DNA of 64,000 bases from Methanolobus psychrophilus R15 (lineage in GTDB: Archaea > Halobacteriota > Methanosarcinia > Methanosarcinales > Methanosarcinaceae), in contig CP003083.1 in NCBI GenBank assembly GCA_000306725.1, positions 992,001-1,056,000 on the forward strand, read 5' to 3'. This document shows positions 46,960-56,600 of this stretch, piece by piece. Both the position numbers and the translations under genes were made by a program. The notes under the pieces are model-generated. The model ran no database searches and was not told the DNA's origin. It saw only the letters and a program-made list of their open reading frames with translations. How positions within the stretch are numbered: position 1 is the stretch's first letter; every line of letters starts with the position of its first letter.

Positions 46960-47148
46960 TTATCCTTCTTCAGGTATGATCACCCATGCAATAAGGTAGA
47001 CCAGCAGGCCTGAACCAAAACTCATTAAAGTTGCAGCGGCCACAATCAACCTTATGGCTACAGGGTCAACACCGAGGTATTCCCCAACACCACTACACAC
47101 GCCTGCGATCATCCTGTCATGTTTAAGCCTTCTTAACTGTTTAACCAT
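46960..47148 (-). CDS. PspC-domain small membrane protein
   Basis: 62 residues: KQLRRLKHDRMIAGVCSGVGEYLGVDPVAIRLIVAA-type PspC start followed by a single hydrophobic segment SGLLVYLIAWVIIPEE. PspC proteins belong to the membrane-stress (phage shock) response. A PspA module lies 10 kb away in this window (57.7-60.2 kb). No other gene is close on the same strand. Confidence 0.88.
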   Translation of the reverse strand: MVKQLRRLKHDRMIAGVCSGVGEYLGVDPVAIRLIVAAATLMSFGSGLLVYLIAWVIIPEEG

Positions 47149-47233
47149 AGAATCACAATCCTGTGTAATTCATCCTTTTACTTAAACTTTTACTTAATAC
47201 ATATTTTGCAGGATTATTTGCCTCGCTGCCTGA

Positions 47234-47599
47234 TCATAGCTGGCACAACTTGCAGTTGGAGTTCTCACATTCATCATTCTCGAATTTCCACTTCAGACCC
47301 CATTTCTTGATGTTCTGGATGATATTAAGGAACTCCTCGCCGCTTTCTGTTAGGGAATACTCGCACTTGATGGGAACTGATGAGTTATCTACCACCTTTC
47401 TGACAAAGCCCTGTTCCTCAAGTTCTTTCAGCCTTAAAGATAGTGTTTTGGGAGTAACATCCTGAAGCCGGGTTTTGAGCTCATTGAAGCGTTTCTGCTT
47501 TTGCTCACCCTTGTACAGTTCAAGAAGAATACAAAGAGACCATTTTTTCCCGATTATATCAACTGTTTTGTATATGGTACAGTCTTTCATAGTATCCAA
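47234..47599 (-). CDS. HxlR-family winged-helix transcriptional regulator
   Basis: 121 residues with the HxlR layout: CTIYKTVDIIGKKWSLCILLELYKGEQKQKRFNELKT-like core, DVTPKTLSLRLKELEEQGFV (recognition helix and wing) and YSLTESGEEFLNIIQNIKKWG. The C-terminus ends in ENDECENSNCKLC, a three-Cys cluster that could sense redox state or metal. It is divergent from the sulfite-reductase gene with 82 bases between, so it is the likely regulator of that cluster. Confidence 0.88.
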   Translation of the reverse strand: MDTMKDCTIYKTVDIIGKKWSLCILLELYKGEQKQKRFNELKTRLQDVTPKTLSLRLKELEEQGFVRKVVDNSSVPIKCEYSLTESGEEFLNIIQNIKKWGLKWKFENDECENSNCKLCQL

Positions 47600-47681
47600 T
47601 TAGAAACTACCGGATATATATGTCCCTGCATGATATACCTGTATGTTCCAGAAGTTATTTTGGATGAAGGAGTGAATTAAT

Positions 47682-48341
47682 ATGTCAAAAGACCTACTTG
47701 AAAAGGGAGCTATCCTGCAAAGAGATAAGGAAACGTATGCTATTGCACCACACACACCTGGTGGAATTGTTTCAGCTCAACAACTTCGTAAGATTGCAGA
47801 TGTTGCGGAGAAGTATAACGCTGCAACATTGAAGGTAACTTCATCCCAGAGAATTGCGATTGTAGGATTGAAGGAGGAGGATCTCGATAATGCCTGGAAG
47901 GAACTTGGAATTAAACCAGGCGCTGCCATAGGTATTTGTGTTAGGAGTATCAAGATCTGCCCGGGTACGACATTCTGTAAGCGCGGACAACAGGACGCTG
48001 TCGGCCTCGGACTGAAACTTGATGAATTATATCACGGAATGCCACTTCCATCCAAATTCAAGATGGCTGTTTCCGGATGTGCGAACTCATGCTCGGAACC
48101 TGCCATAAAGGATATCGGAGTCATGGGTACCCCTAAGGGATACACTGTCATGGTTGGAGGAAATGCAGCTATCAAACCAAGACTTGCTGATGTCATTGCA
48201 GATGAATTGTCAGAGGATGAAGTACTCAAGCTTGTTGACAAGATCATCAGCTTCTGCAAGACCAACGGTTCAAAGCACCGCCTAGGCAGAGTTATCGATG
48301 AGATGGGCATTGATAGCTTCAAGAAAGAGATCGGCTTATAA
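47682..48341 (+). CDS. Small siroheme/[4Fe-4S] sulfite (nitrite) reductase-like protein
   Basis: 219 residues. The half-repeat domain (TPGGIVSAQQLRKIADVAEKY, TLKVTSSQRIAIVGL) is followed by the coupled cluster/siroheme ligands CPGTTFCKRG and SGCANSCSEPAIKDIGVMG. This is the minimal, single-unit form of the sulfite reductase family common in methanogens (dsr-like proteins of small size); the exact substrate is not fixed. AAGGAG lies 12 bases before the ATG, and GGATATATATG (47611-47621) is a TATA box. First gene of a four-gene run with a CGGC protein, ferredoxin and GXGXG protein. Confidence 0.88.
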   Translation: MSKDLLEKGAILQRDKETYAIAPHTPGGIVSAQQLRKIADVAEKYNAATLKVTSSQRIAIVGLKEEDLDNAWKELGIKPGAAIGICVRSIKICPGTTFCKRGQQDAVGLGLKLDELYHGMPLPSKFKMAVSGCANSCSEPAIKDIGVMGTPKGYTVMVGGNAAIKPRLADVIADELSEDEVLKLVDKIISFCKTNGSKHRLGRVIDEMGIDSFKKEIGL

Positions 48342-48416
48342 GCCATAAGCATTTTCCGGGGAAATTTCCCTGCTTTTATTTAATGTATCAAACTTCTTAA
48401 AAGCGGAGCTGATGTT

Positions 48417-48758
48417 ATCGGAGATATTGAACCTGCAACAAAAATAGCAGTAATAAGATGTGATATAGTATCAGAGACATGTCCGGGCGTGGGTTGCCTC
48501 AAAGCTTTCAACAGGCGCACGGTGCATTTCAGCAATTACGGCCAGAATACTGAGATGATGGCATTCTTTACGTGCGGCGGATGTTCCGGGCGTAGGGTTC
48601 ACAGACTGGTAAAATCCCTCCTGAAACATGGAGTGGATGTCATCCATCTAAGTTCCTGCATGCAGATGGATAATTACCCTGAGTGTCCTCATATCGAAGA
48701 GATAAAAAGGACTATTACCAATGCAAATATAAAACTGGTTGTGGGAACACATCATTGA
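48417..48758 (+). CDS. CGGC-domain putative metal-binding protein, apparent ATC start
   Basis: 113 residues if started at ATC (48417). Cys-rich: KIAVIRCDIVSETCPGVGC near the N-terminus, then FFTCGGCSGRRVHRLVKSLL and VIHLSSCMQMDNYPECPHI. The CGGC family is presumed to bind metal or carry redox centres. A GTG at 48489 is the first ordinary start and would delete the conserved N-terminal Cys block; the stop TAA at 48381 closes the frame. GGAG at 48405-48408 is eight bases before the ATC. The downstream ferredoxin starts at or just after its stop. Confidence 0.82.
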   Translation: MGDIEPATKIAVIRCDIVSETCPGVGCLKAFNRRTVHFSNYGQNTEMMAFFTCGGCSGRRVHRLVKSLLKHGVDVIHLSSCMQMDNYPECPHIEEIKRTITNANIKLVVGTHH

Positions 48759-48778
48759 GATATCCGGGGGAGTTTAAC

Positions 48779-49147
48779 ATAGTTAAAAGATCAATAGTCA
48801 AGATCGACGAAGAGAAATGCACAGGATGCGGAAAATGCATATCACCATGCGCCGAGGGAGCAATAGAGCTTATCAATGGCAAGGCAAAGGTGGTTTCTGA
48901 TGATCTCTGCGATGGAATGGGCTTTTGCATAGGATTATGCCCTGTTGGCGCAATTACCATAGAGCAGAGGCACACTCTTGAGTTCAACCCTGAAAAAGCC
49001 CATGCGCAACCTAAGAAAACCGATACATCCATCCAGTGCTTCAGTTGCGGCTGTGGCGAGGACAAAGCGTATCTTATGCCTGCCAGGCACAACATGGAAA
49101 GCATATGGGTATGCACACGATGCCTTCCAAAGCTTATCCATGGATAA
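48779..49147 (+). CDS. Ferredoxin-like protein with extra C-terminal Cys motif
   Basis: About 122 residues. Cluster I is intact (CTGCGKCISPCAEGAI). In cluster II the second Cys is Met (CDGMGFCIGLCPVGAI), a variant known in some ferredoxin families. A C-terminal part, QCFSCGCGEDKAYLMPARHNM and VCTRCLPKLIH, adds Cys residues for a zinc or further cluster. Two starts are possible: ATA at 48779, with GGGGGAG six bases before, or TTG at 48755 overlapping the CGGC stop. Probably gives electrons to the sulfite reductase encoded upstream. Confidence 0.85.
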   Translation: MVKRSIVKIDEEKCTGCGKCISPCAEGAIELINGKAKVVSDDLCDGMGFCIGLCPVGAITIEQRHTLEFNPEKAHAQPKKTDTSIQCFSCGCGEDKAYLMPARHNMESIWVCTRCLPKLIHG

Positions 49148-49153
49148 ATTAAT

Positions 49154-50134
49154 ATGCCGGTCAAAATAGAATTAACAGCTAGTGCAGACTACCTGCTGGA
49201 CTATACTTTCAATTTTCACTGGCACAACAAGTCATTAGATCCTGATAGTTTAATCCCTTTCCAGAAAGGCACCAAACTGAGCTATCGGGACCTTGTGATG
49301 GCACTGAAAAACGGAAAGGACGTAAGGATAACAGGAAATGTCGGCAGGAACTTCGCCTACAGTGCAGGAGTTGACGTGCAGCACCTGGGGGGGAGCGGCA
49401 ATTTGGAAAGTGCAGGCAGGATATTTGTGGACGGGGATGTCGGACCTGAAGCTGCCATGGGAATGGTTGCAGGCACACTCTATGTAAGGGGCAGGATCGG
49501 CGAGCCAGTGGGGAATATCATCGAAGTCAGGTCAGATATCGAAAACTATCGCAAGTTCCGCTCCATAACCGATATCATCTGCAACGGACCTGGAAACGAC
49601 GTCCTTGCGTCAAACAGCTATAACCCAGATGAAAGGACACTTTTACTCAACGACGGCATCCTCAGGGGAACGATAGGAGCACGCTGCACCAAGCCCCTGA
49701 CCATCCGCGTAGAAGGTGATGCGTACAATGGCACAGGTGTGCTCATGCATGAAGGCATGGTCGTTGTCAACGGTAATGCCGGCATGAATACCGGATCTCA
49801 CCTTAATGGAGGAACTGTAGCCGTCCTTGGAAGCGTAGGTGAGTTTGCAGGCGCCTATATGAAATGCGGCGTTCTTGCCTTTAAGAATGCTAAGGGCTAC
49901 ATCGGCGCAGGGATGACAGGTGGCACCATCTATTCCAGAAGCAGGGTAAAGACAAACCCACCCGTCGGGAAGGTAAGGATGGGTAAAGAAGACGCTGCCC
50001 TGATGCATAAAATAATGGCAGCCGGCAGGATAGACGCTGCCCTGTACAATAAATATGAGCATGAGCCTGAAAAGGAAAAATATATAGAAGTGCGTATGCG
50101 CGACGGGTCCATAGTCCTGAGAAAGGCCGATTAA
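49154..50134 (+). CDS. GXGXG beta-helix protein (glutamate synthase domain 3 / FwdC-like)
   Basis: 326 residues dominated by the GXGXG right-handed beta-helix: RITGNVGRNFAYSAGVDVQHLGG, GRIFVDGDVGPEAAMGMVAGTLYVRGRIG, GTVAVLGSVGEFAGAYMKCG and GYIGAGMTGGTIY. This fold occurs in glutamate synthase and in formylmethanofuran dehydrogenase subunit C; the length here exceeds FwdC and the catalytic role is not known. It begins six bases after the ferredoxin and closes the sulfite-reductase run; its stop overlaps the histidine kinase on the other strand by four bases. Confidence 0.78.
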   Translation: MPVKIELTASADYLLDYTFNFHWHNKSLDPDSLIPFQKGTKLSYRDLVMALKNGKDVRITGNVGRNFAYSAGVDVQHLGGSGNLESAGRIFVDGDVGPEAAMGMVAGTLYVRGRIGEPVGNIIEVRSDIENYRKFRSITDIICNGPGNDVLASNSYNPDERTLLLNDGILRGTIGARCTKPLTIRVEGDAYNGTGVLMHEGMVVVNGNAGMNTGSHLNGGTVAVLGSVGEFAGAYMKCGVLAFKNAKGYIGAGMTGGTIYSRSRVKTNPPVGKVRMGKEDAALMHKIMAAGRIDAALYNKYEHEPEKEKYIEVRMRDGSIVLRKAD

Positions 50135-51861
50135 TGCATACCTGCACCATGATCGCATTTTTTGAGGGCGACCCAGAACACGGAACCTTTGCCTTCCGGA
50201 TTGTCATTCACGCCAACAAACCCGTTATGCAGATCGATTATCCTCTTGACGATAGCAAGTCCAAGACCTGAACCTTTTATACCCTTCCTGTCGGCCCGTG
50301 TAAAACGCTCGAATATGCGTGATTTGTTCTCATCGATCACGCCATCGCCATTATCGATGACATGGACCTTCCAGTAAGCTCCCGCATCGATGATCTCTAC
50401 CTTTATCCTGCTTCCCTCAGGACTATATTTGATAGCATTAGACATAAGGTTAGAGAATACCTCTTCTATGATCTCATTGACCCTGGAGGGATATTTACCA
50501 GGAGTTGCAAGCTCCAGTGTGATGTTCTTCTCCATGAGGCCGTGATCAAAGCTCTCAGCCACATTCCTCATTACAGCTCCTAAATCCTTCTTACTCAGTT
50601 CCAGTTCATTAGAGGATTCAAGTTTTGCAAGCTTTGCGGCTGAGTCGATCATGGATATCAGCTTGTCGGTTTGCCGGTCGATTGTTTTAATGATCTTTAT
50701 TTTCTCTTCGTCCTCTTCTTTAAAGAATAACACATCGTTGAAACCTTTGATAGTTCCGGCCGGGTTCAGGAGGTCATGCCGCATTATATCCGTAAAGAGG
50801 TCCTTGAGTTTGTTAGACCTTTCAAGCTCTGCCTTTTTTATCTTCTCTGTTGTCAGGCGGTCGTACGTGACTATCAGCACCAGCAGCATGAAGAAGAGAA
50901 TCATCCAGTACCAGTGCTGTGCTATAGCCTCATTCAGGGAAACCCTGCCGTAGTTCTCATAAGGACCCAGGCGCAATTCCCTCATGAGATCATGCACTGG
51001 CGCATAATCAAGAGGGATAGTCCAGCCTGCATAATTACCTGACTGTGCCGCAATATTATCAGAGGGCATGCTGAGCAATGCAATTGTTACCTCTTCTGAA
51101 AGATCAAGGGAGGTAGAACTCACCTTTGAGAATGCCCATTCGGGATAGAGATCCGTGCTGAGCAGGAAAGGAAAACCTTCCACATATTTCTGATTGATCA
51201 CCTTGAATTCCGAAAGGTTAATCTTCCCTTCCGCTTCAAGCTGCTCCAGCACATCAGTTCTGATAACACCTGCATCGACACTCCCGCTCCTCACTGCATA
51301 GACTACGGCATCGTGTGTTCTTCCAAAAGATATGTGACTGAAGTCTTTCCTATAATCGATACCACTCTGTTCCATGGTTCGCACAGCTATCCAGAACCCT
51401 CCGAATGAATGCTCATCCACTGCCATCAACGACTTGCCCTTAAGGTCAGTGAGCTCATTGACGTTAGTGTTATCAGACCTGGTAATGATAACCCCCCCAT
51501 ACTCTGTATAGGCGTTACCATCCCAACGGTTCTTCAAAGTAGCTATCCTGTTAATTCCGTAGGTGGATTCCAGTTCCACATACAGGAAGGGGTCTGTCAG
51601 GACAAAATCGACTTCCTCGTTGCTTACTGCATCAAATATCTCGTCATAATCCAAAGGCATTATCTCAAAATTACATTCCGGGACCTCATCGGAGAGGTAT
51701 TCTGCCGTTTTGGCCAGCGTGTTCAGGGAATGGTCCGGACCTCTGTGGGAAAGTATCCCTATCACATAAACGTTTTCTTCACACGATGCAATTGGCAGGA
51801 AAAGAAGGCCAAAGAGCATCAGAAGCAAAGAAAACCGGGCGACTATTGGATGTAGCTTCAT
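50131..51861 (-). CDS. Sensor histidine kinase with periplasmic PhnD-type binding domain
   Basis: 576 residues from ATG at 51861; an upstream TTG adds four residues. A signal/anchor (ARFSLLLMLFGLLFLPIA) precedes an extracellular domain of the PhnD/TtrS type (ILSHRGPDHSLNTLAKTAEYL, VDFVLTDPFLYVELE, LKGKSLMAVDEHSFGGFW). A membrane helix (WYWMILFFMLLVLIVTY) leads to the kinase: DIMRHDLLNPAG (H-box), EVFSNLMSNAIKYSPEG (N-box), IDNGDGVI and GSGLGLAIVKRI. TtrS-like kinases sense small sulfur or phosphorus oxyanions, but the ligand here is unknown. No response regulator is adjacent. Confidence 0.88.
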   Translation of the reverse strand: MKLHPIVARFSLLLMLFGLLFLPIASCEENVYVIGILSHRGPDHSLNTLAKTAEYLSDEVPECNFEIMPLDYDEIFDAVSNEEVDFVLTDPFLYVELESTYGINRIATLKNRWDGNAYTEYGGVIITRSDNTNVNELTDLKGKSLMAVDEHSFGGFWIAVRTMEQSGIDYRKDFSHISFGRTHDAVVYAVRSGSVDAGVIRTDVLEQLEAEGKINLSEFKVINQKYVEGFPFLLSTDLYPEWAFSKVSSTSLDLSEEVTIALLSMPSDNIAAQSGNYAGWTIPLDYAPVHDLMRELRLGPYENYGRVSLNEAIAQHWYWMILFFMLLVLIVTYDRLTTEKIKKAELERSNKLKDLFTDIMRHDLLNPAGTIKGFNDVLFFKEEDEEKIKIIKTIDRQTDKLISMIDSAAKLAKLESSNELELSKKDLGAVMRNVAESFDHGLMEKNITLELATPGKYPSRVNEIIEEVFSNLMSNAIKYSPEGSRIKVEIIDAGAYWKVHVIDNGDGVIDENKSRIFERFTRADRKGIKGSGLGLAIVKRIIDLHNGFVGVNDNPEGKGSVFWVALKKCDHGAGMH

Positions 51862-52028
51862 TACAGTATGCAACTCTTGTGATGGAAAGAGACATGAGAT
51901 TCTTACGCGTTGATATCAACTAGTAAAATAGCTATATCCATATATAAATATAATTGTGTATATAAGTCGAGTATGATAAAAAGAGGAAAGTGGGAGTCCA
52001 TTCGATATTATGCGTCCGGTATTTGTTG

Positions 52029-53480
52029 TTATTCCACATGAATGAACTTCAGCATGTTAGTACCGCCCGGCCGGCCTCGCCCGGAAGGCTGTCCCTGTGT
52101 CAGAATGAACATATCACCTGCACCTGTTGCTCCGGATTTCTTCAGATAGTCGATGACCGTGATCTCCCAGTCGTCCCTGAGTTCACTGACAAATGTAGGA
52201 TGAACAGCGTATTGAAGTGCCAGTTGCTCACATGTCTGAGAGTTACGGCTGAATGCAAGTATCCATTTGTCTGGCCTGAAACGGGAAACATTCCTTGCAG
52301 TCTTCCCTGAAACCGTGGGAGTCACCACATATCGGACCGGAAGGACCTGCAGCGCATCATTGACCTGCATGGATATCATGTCATCTACACCCGGATTCAT
52401 ACGGTTCAGAGCCTTTTTCATAAGAGTCAGACCTTCTTTTGTATTGCTTCTCCATGCCTCAGTTGATCTTGCTATCTTTACCATTATCCTGACAGTCTCT
52501 ACCGGGTACTTGCCTACAGCAGTCTCTGCAGATAGCATAATAGCATCAGTGCCGTCAATGATGGCATTTGCAACATCCGTTGCTTCCGCTCTTGTAGGGC
52601 GTATGTTCTCTATCATGGACTCAAGCATCTGGGTCGCCGTGATCACTGGCTTGCTGAGCAGGTTGGCCTTATGTATGATATCCTTCTGGACGATAGGCAC
52701 ATCCTGTATGGGAATCTCCACACCCAGATCCCCGCGCGCTATCATGATACCGTCGCTTTCCCTTATGATGCTGTCAATATTCCTGACAGCCTTTTCACGT
52801 TCGATCTTGGAAACAATGAATATGTCATTCCCCCTCCTTGTTGCGTGCTCACGTAGTTTCCTGATGTCTTCCCCTGATTCGATAAAAGACACACCGAAGA
52901 TGTGCAGGCCCTCATCAAGTGCAAAATCAACTATTTCCAGGTCCCTCTTTGTGACAGGATCAATGAATATACGAGCGCCCGGGAGGTTCAGGCCCTTGTT
53001 GGATGACAGGGGGCCACCCACTACCACATCGCAATAGACATCCTCACCCTCTGTGCCCGTGCACTGCAATTGTATGAAGCCGTCATTGAGATAGACTGGT
53101 TTGCCAGCCTGCACACTGTGCGATAACCGGTCGTAGTTAACCGGGATAAGCGATTCATTCCCTATGACATCCCGTGATGTGAGGATAACTTTCTCCCCCT
53201 TTTTGAGGAATACAGGCTCCTTCTCAAAAGTACCTACCCTTATCTTGGGCCCCGGCAGGTCTGCCATTATTGCCACAACCCTGTTCAACTCTGCGGATAT
53301 CTTGCGTATCCGCCTGATCACTTCTCGCTGCTCCTCCATGTCCCCATGGGAGAAATTCAGCCGCGCCACGTTCATGCCTTCAATTATCAATTCCTTCAAA
53401 ACCTCTTCTGAGAAAGAGACAGGGCCTATAGTACAGACGATCTTGGTTTTGTTATCCGGCAAATGCATAGTTTCATTCAT
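52029..53480 (-). CDS. pyk: Pyruvate kinase
   Basis: Transfers phosphate from phosphoenolpyruvate to ADP. 483 residues. Landmarks: KTKIVCTIGPVSFSEEVL, GMNVARLNFSHGDMEE, ADLPGPKIRVG, the catalytic Lys in FIVSKIEREKAVRNID, IMIARGDLGVEIPIQDVPIVQK and MLESMIENIRPTRAEATDVANAIIDGTDAIMLSAETAVGKYPVE. The C-terminal domain extends to a divergent end (GRGRPGGTNMLKFIHVE). It lies between the histidine kinase and a 154-base gap before the FAD/Fe-S oxidoreductase. Confidence 0.95.
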   Translation of the reverse strand: MNETMHLPDNKTKIVCTIGPVSFSEEVLKELIIEGMNVARLNFSHGDMEEQREVIRRIRKISAELNRVVAIMADLPGPKIRVGTFEKEPVFLKKGEKVILTSRDVIGNESLIPVNYDRLSHSVQAGKPVYLNDGFIQLQCTGTEGEDVYCDVVVGGPLSSNKGLNLPGARIFIDPVTKRDLEIVDFALDEGLHIFGVSFIESGEDIRKLREHATRRGNDIFIVSKIEREKAVRNIDSIIRESDGIMIARGDLGVEIPIQDVPIVQKDIIHKANLLSKPVITATQMLESMIENIRPTRAEATDVANAIIDGTDAIMLSAETAVGKYPVETVRIMVKIARSTEAWRSNTKEGLTLMKKALNRMNPGVDDMISMQVNDALQVLPVRYVVTPTVSGKTARNVSRFRPDKWILAFSRNSQTCEQLALQYAVHPTFVSELRDDWEITVIDYLKKSGATGAGDMFILTQGQPSGRGRPGGTNMLKFIHVE

Positions 53481-53634
53481 CCTCTTTCACACCCTTGATA
53501 TTACGCAATATGGAACTGATTGAATTAAGGCTTATTCTGCAGTATTCAAGCGCATTTATATAGGCAGGATTTAAATTAAACTTCATTGAAAATAATTACA
53601 GAGATTGCATAATGACAAATAATGGGAGATAAAC

Positions 53635-56600
53635 ATGGCAAATACGACCTATGAGTTAAAGGATGAACAAAAACAAGAGCTTTCATCCATGTTCGGGAAA
53701 GGGGTTAATTTCAGCAAAAAAGAAAGGCATTTTTACACTCATGATGTAGGTGCACTGCCAGCCCTTGTGAAAAAGATGCTTGGCAATACAAAACCTGCTG
53801 CAATTGTTAAAATATTGAACGAGGAGGATGCTGTCGGGCTTGTGAACTTCGCACGCCAGCACAGCATTCCCCTTGTGCCAAGAGCAGGCGCTTCTTCCGG
53901 TTATGGAGGCGTCATTCCCACGAAGGGAGGGATAATAGCCGATGTGACCCCAATGAAGAAAATAATCAGCATCGATAAAGGAAACCTCAGAGTCACTGTG
54001 GGAGCGGGAATCATCTGGTATGACCTTGAAACAAAACTGAATGAAGAAGGCCTGTCAGTACAGGCCGTTCCGTCAAGTGCATTATCCGCAACTGTCGGTG
54101 GCTGGCTTGCCCAGAATGGTGTAGGTTATGGGAGTTATGAATACGGCTGGTCGCAGGACACCATGGAGTCTGCACGTGTGGTACTGCCAGACGGTGAGGT
54201 AAGGGACTTCTCAGGTGACGAGCTTGGGAAGATCGTTGGTACAATGGGGACTGTCGGGATAATTACACAGGTAACCCTGCGGGTCAGAGAGCATGAGAAG
54301 AACGCTGCCATTTCTGCACAATTCCAGGATGCTCAGAGCATGCAGGCAGCCATCGGAAAAGTTGGCCAGAAAAAGATCCCGATATGGGCCATCTCTTTCC
54401 TGAACCCGCAATGGGCAAATATGAAAAACCAGGCTCCGCCTAAAACTCACTATGGAGAGCCGGTGGACGATCACAGGCCACAGCTGCCTGAGTCGTACAT
54501 ATGCAATTTCGTGTACCCTGCATCACGAGATGTCAGTGGACTTCAGGATATCGTCAGAGAGACAGGCGGGGAAGTACTGCCGCAAGAGATAGCAGAGCAT
54601 GAGATACAGGAATGGTTCAGGTCAATGAAGGTCAAGAGACTTGGCCCGTCCTTTATCCCTGCAGAAGTAGTCGTGCCTGTGAACAAGATCGGATCCGTAT
54701 TCGATGATATCGGCAGGAAGATAGGTCTCCCGGTATTGGTGGAAGGTATGGTCGTGAAAGGTGATGAAGCTGTCATGCTTTGCTTCATGCCCCATTCGGA
54801 AAGATCTTTCAGGTACAACCTTGCATTCCCACTGGCCCTGAGCATAGTGAAGATAGCAGAAGACAACGGAGGAAGGATCTATTCCTCGGGACTCTACTTC
54901 TCGAAACAGGCAGGGAAGGTCTTCGGTGAAAGGCTGGCAAAGATACGGGAGCTCAAGAAGAGCACAGACCCTGATGACATCATGAATCCTGAGACACTGA
55001 CAGGCAAGCCGCTGATGCAGACAGGGCTCTCTTTTGCAAAAGCCTTTGAACCAATGGCACGCGCAATGGGTAATGTGTCAGGGGTCAGCCAGCAGGAGTT
55101 CAGGGAAGAGAAAGGTATACCTGGCGATATCATCTCACATGCTTTCACCTGCGCACAGTGTGGCTACTGTGTTAATGAGTGTGACCAGTACTACGGAAGG
55201 GGATGGGAATCCCAGTCACCAAGAGGAAAATGGTTCTTCCTTAAGGAGTACTTTGCAGGGAGGATGGAACTTGACCAGGAACAGGCTGATACTTTCCTTG
55301 CATGTACCACGTGTGAGATGTGCGACCATTACTGCCAGCTGGACCTGCCCATCGAGCGCTCCTGGATGACTCTCAGGGAAAAACTTGTCCAGAAGAAGAA
55401 GATGATGACCATCCCGCCCTTTGAGATCATGGCACAGAGCCTTGAAAATGAGAGGAATATCTGGGCCAGTTACAGGAAGGACAGGGATAAGTGGCTGCCT
55501 GATGATATCAGGGCCAAGATAAAGGACAAGGCCGAAGTAGCCTATTTTGCAGGATGCACTGCATCATTTGTCGAAAAGGATGTGGCTGTAGGAACCGTGC
55601 GCCTTCTTGACGAGGCAGGAGTGGAATTCACATATCTCGGGGACAAGGAATCATGCTGTGGAATACCGATGCTTGTCGCAGGGAAGTGGGACCTCTTTGA
55701 GAAGATCATGAGAATGAATACCGCCAATATGCAGAAGAAGGGAGTGAAGACGGTTGTAACGTCCTGTCCTGCCTGCCTGCTTATGTGGAGGACCATCTAC
55801 CCGCAGTGGGCGGAGAAACTGGGCATTGATTACGGCATCGAGGCAAAGCATTACTCTGAAGTGCTCATCGATAAGCTCGATGTGCTCAAGCCAAAGTTCA
55901 CAAAGCCCCTGAACAAGGTAGTCGCCTGGCACGACTCATGCCACATCGGCAGGGCCGGAGCCGGCATATACGATGCTCCCAGAGAACTGCTCAAGGCCAT
56001 ACCGGGTGTGGAGTTCAGGGAAATGGAGCACAACAGGGAGAGAGCACTGTGCTGCGGCTCTGTTGTGACGCTCATTGATGAGCCGGAGGTGGCAAGCAAG
56101 ATAGGTAATGTCCGTCTCCAGGAAGCAAAAGACCAGAAAGCGGACATCATGGCCGCACTCTGCCCCTGCTGCCTTGTACAGTTCAGGGTCGCAGCAAGGG
56201 ACAACAATGTGAACATGGAGATACAGGACCTTGGAGCACTTGCAGCCCGCAGCCTTGGATACGATATCCCCGATACAACCAATGTGGCACTTGAGGCATG
56301 GGTCACATTCGAGAAGATGATCGAGCTGATGGAGCCGGAGAACATGACAGAGATGATGGTGGAGCTCTTGCCTGACATGATCGGTGCAATGCCTTTATAC
56401 ATGAGGGCCATGATGAAGACCGTAAAGTACGTGCCGGGAATGGATGCGCTGATGAAGCCCATGATGCCAAGAATGATGCCCCTGCTCATGCCATCCCTGA
56501 TGCCCAAGGTGATGCCAAAGATGCTTGTAGCGGTTGAAAAGAGAGTACCTATGCCAGCTCATATGAAGGAGCAGATGCCGGACCTCATGCCTGCGGCAAT

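Noticed and set aside
51950-51964. ATATAATTGTGTATA resembling the CAATTGTG palindrome
   Set aside because: Only the central AATTGTG half matches; the other half-site is lost, so it was not counted with the five copies.
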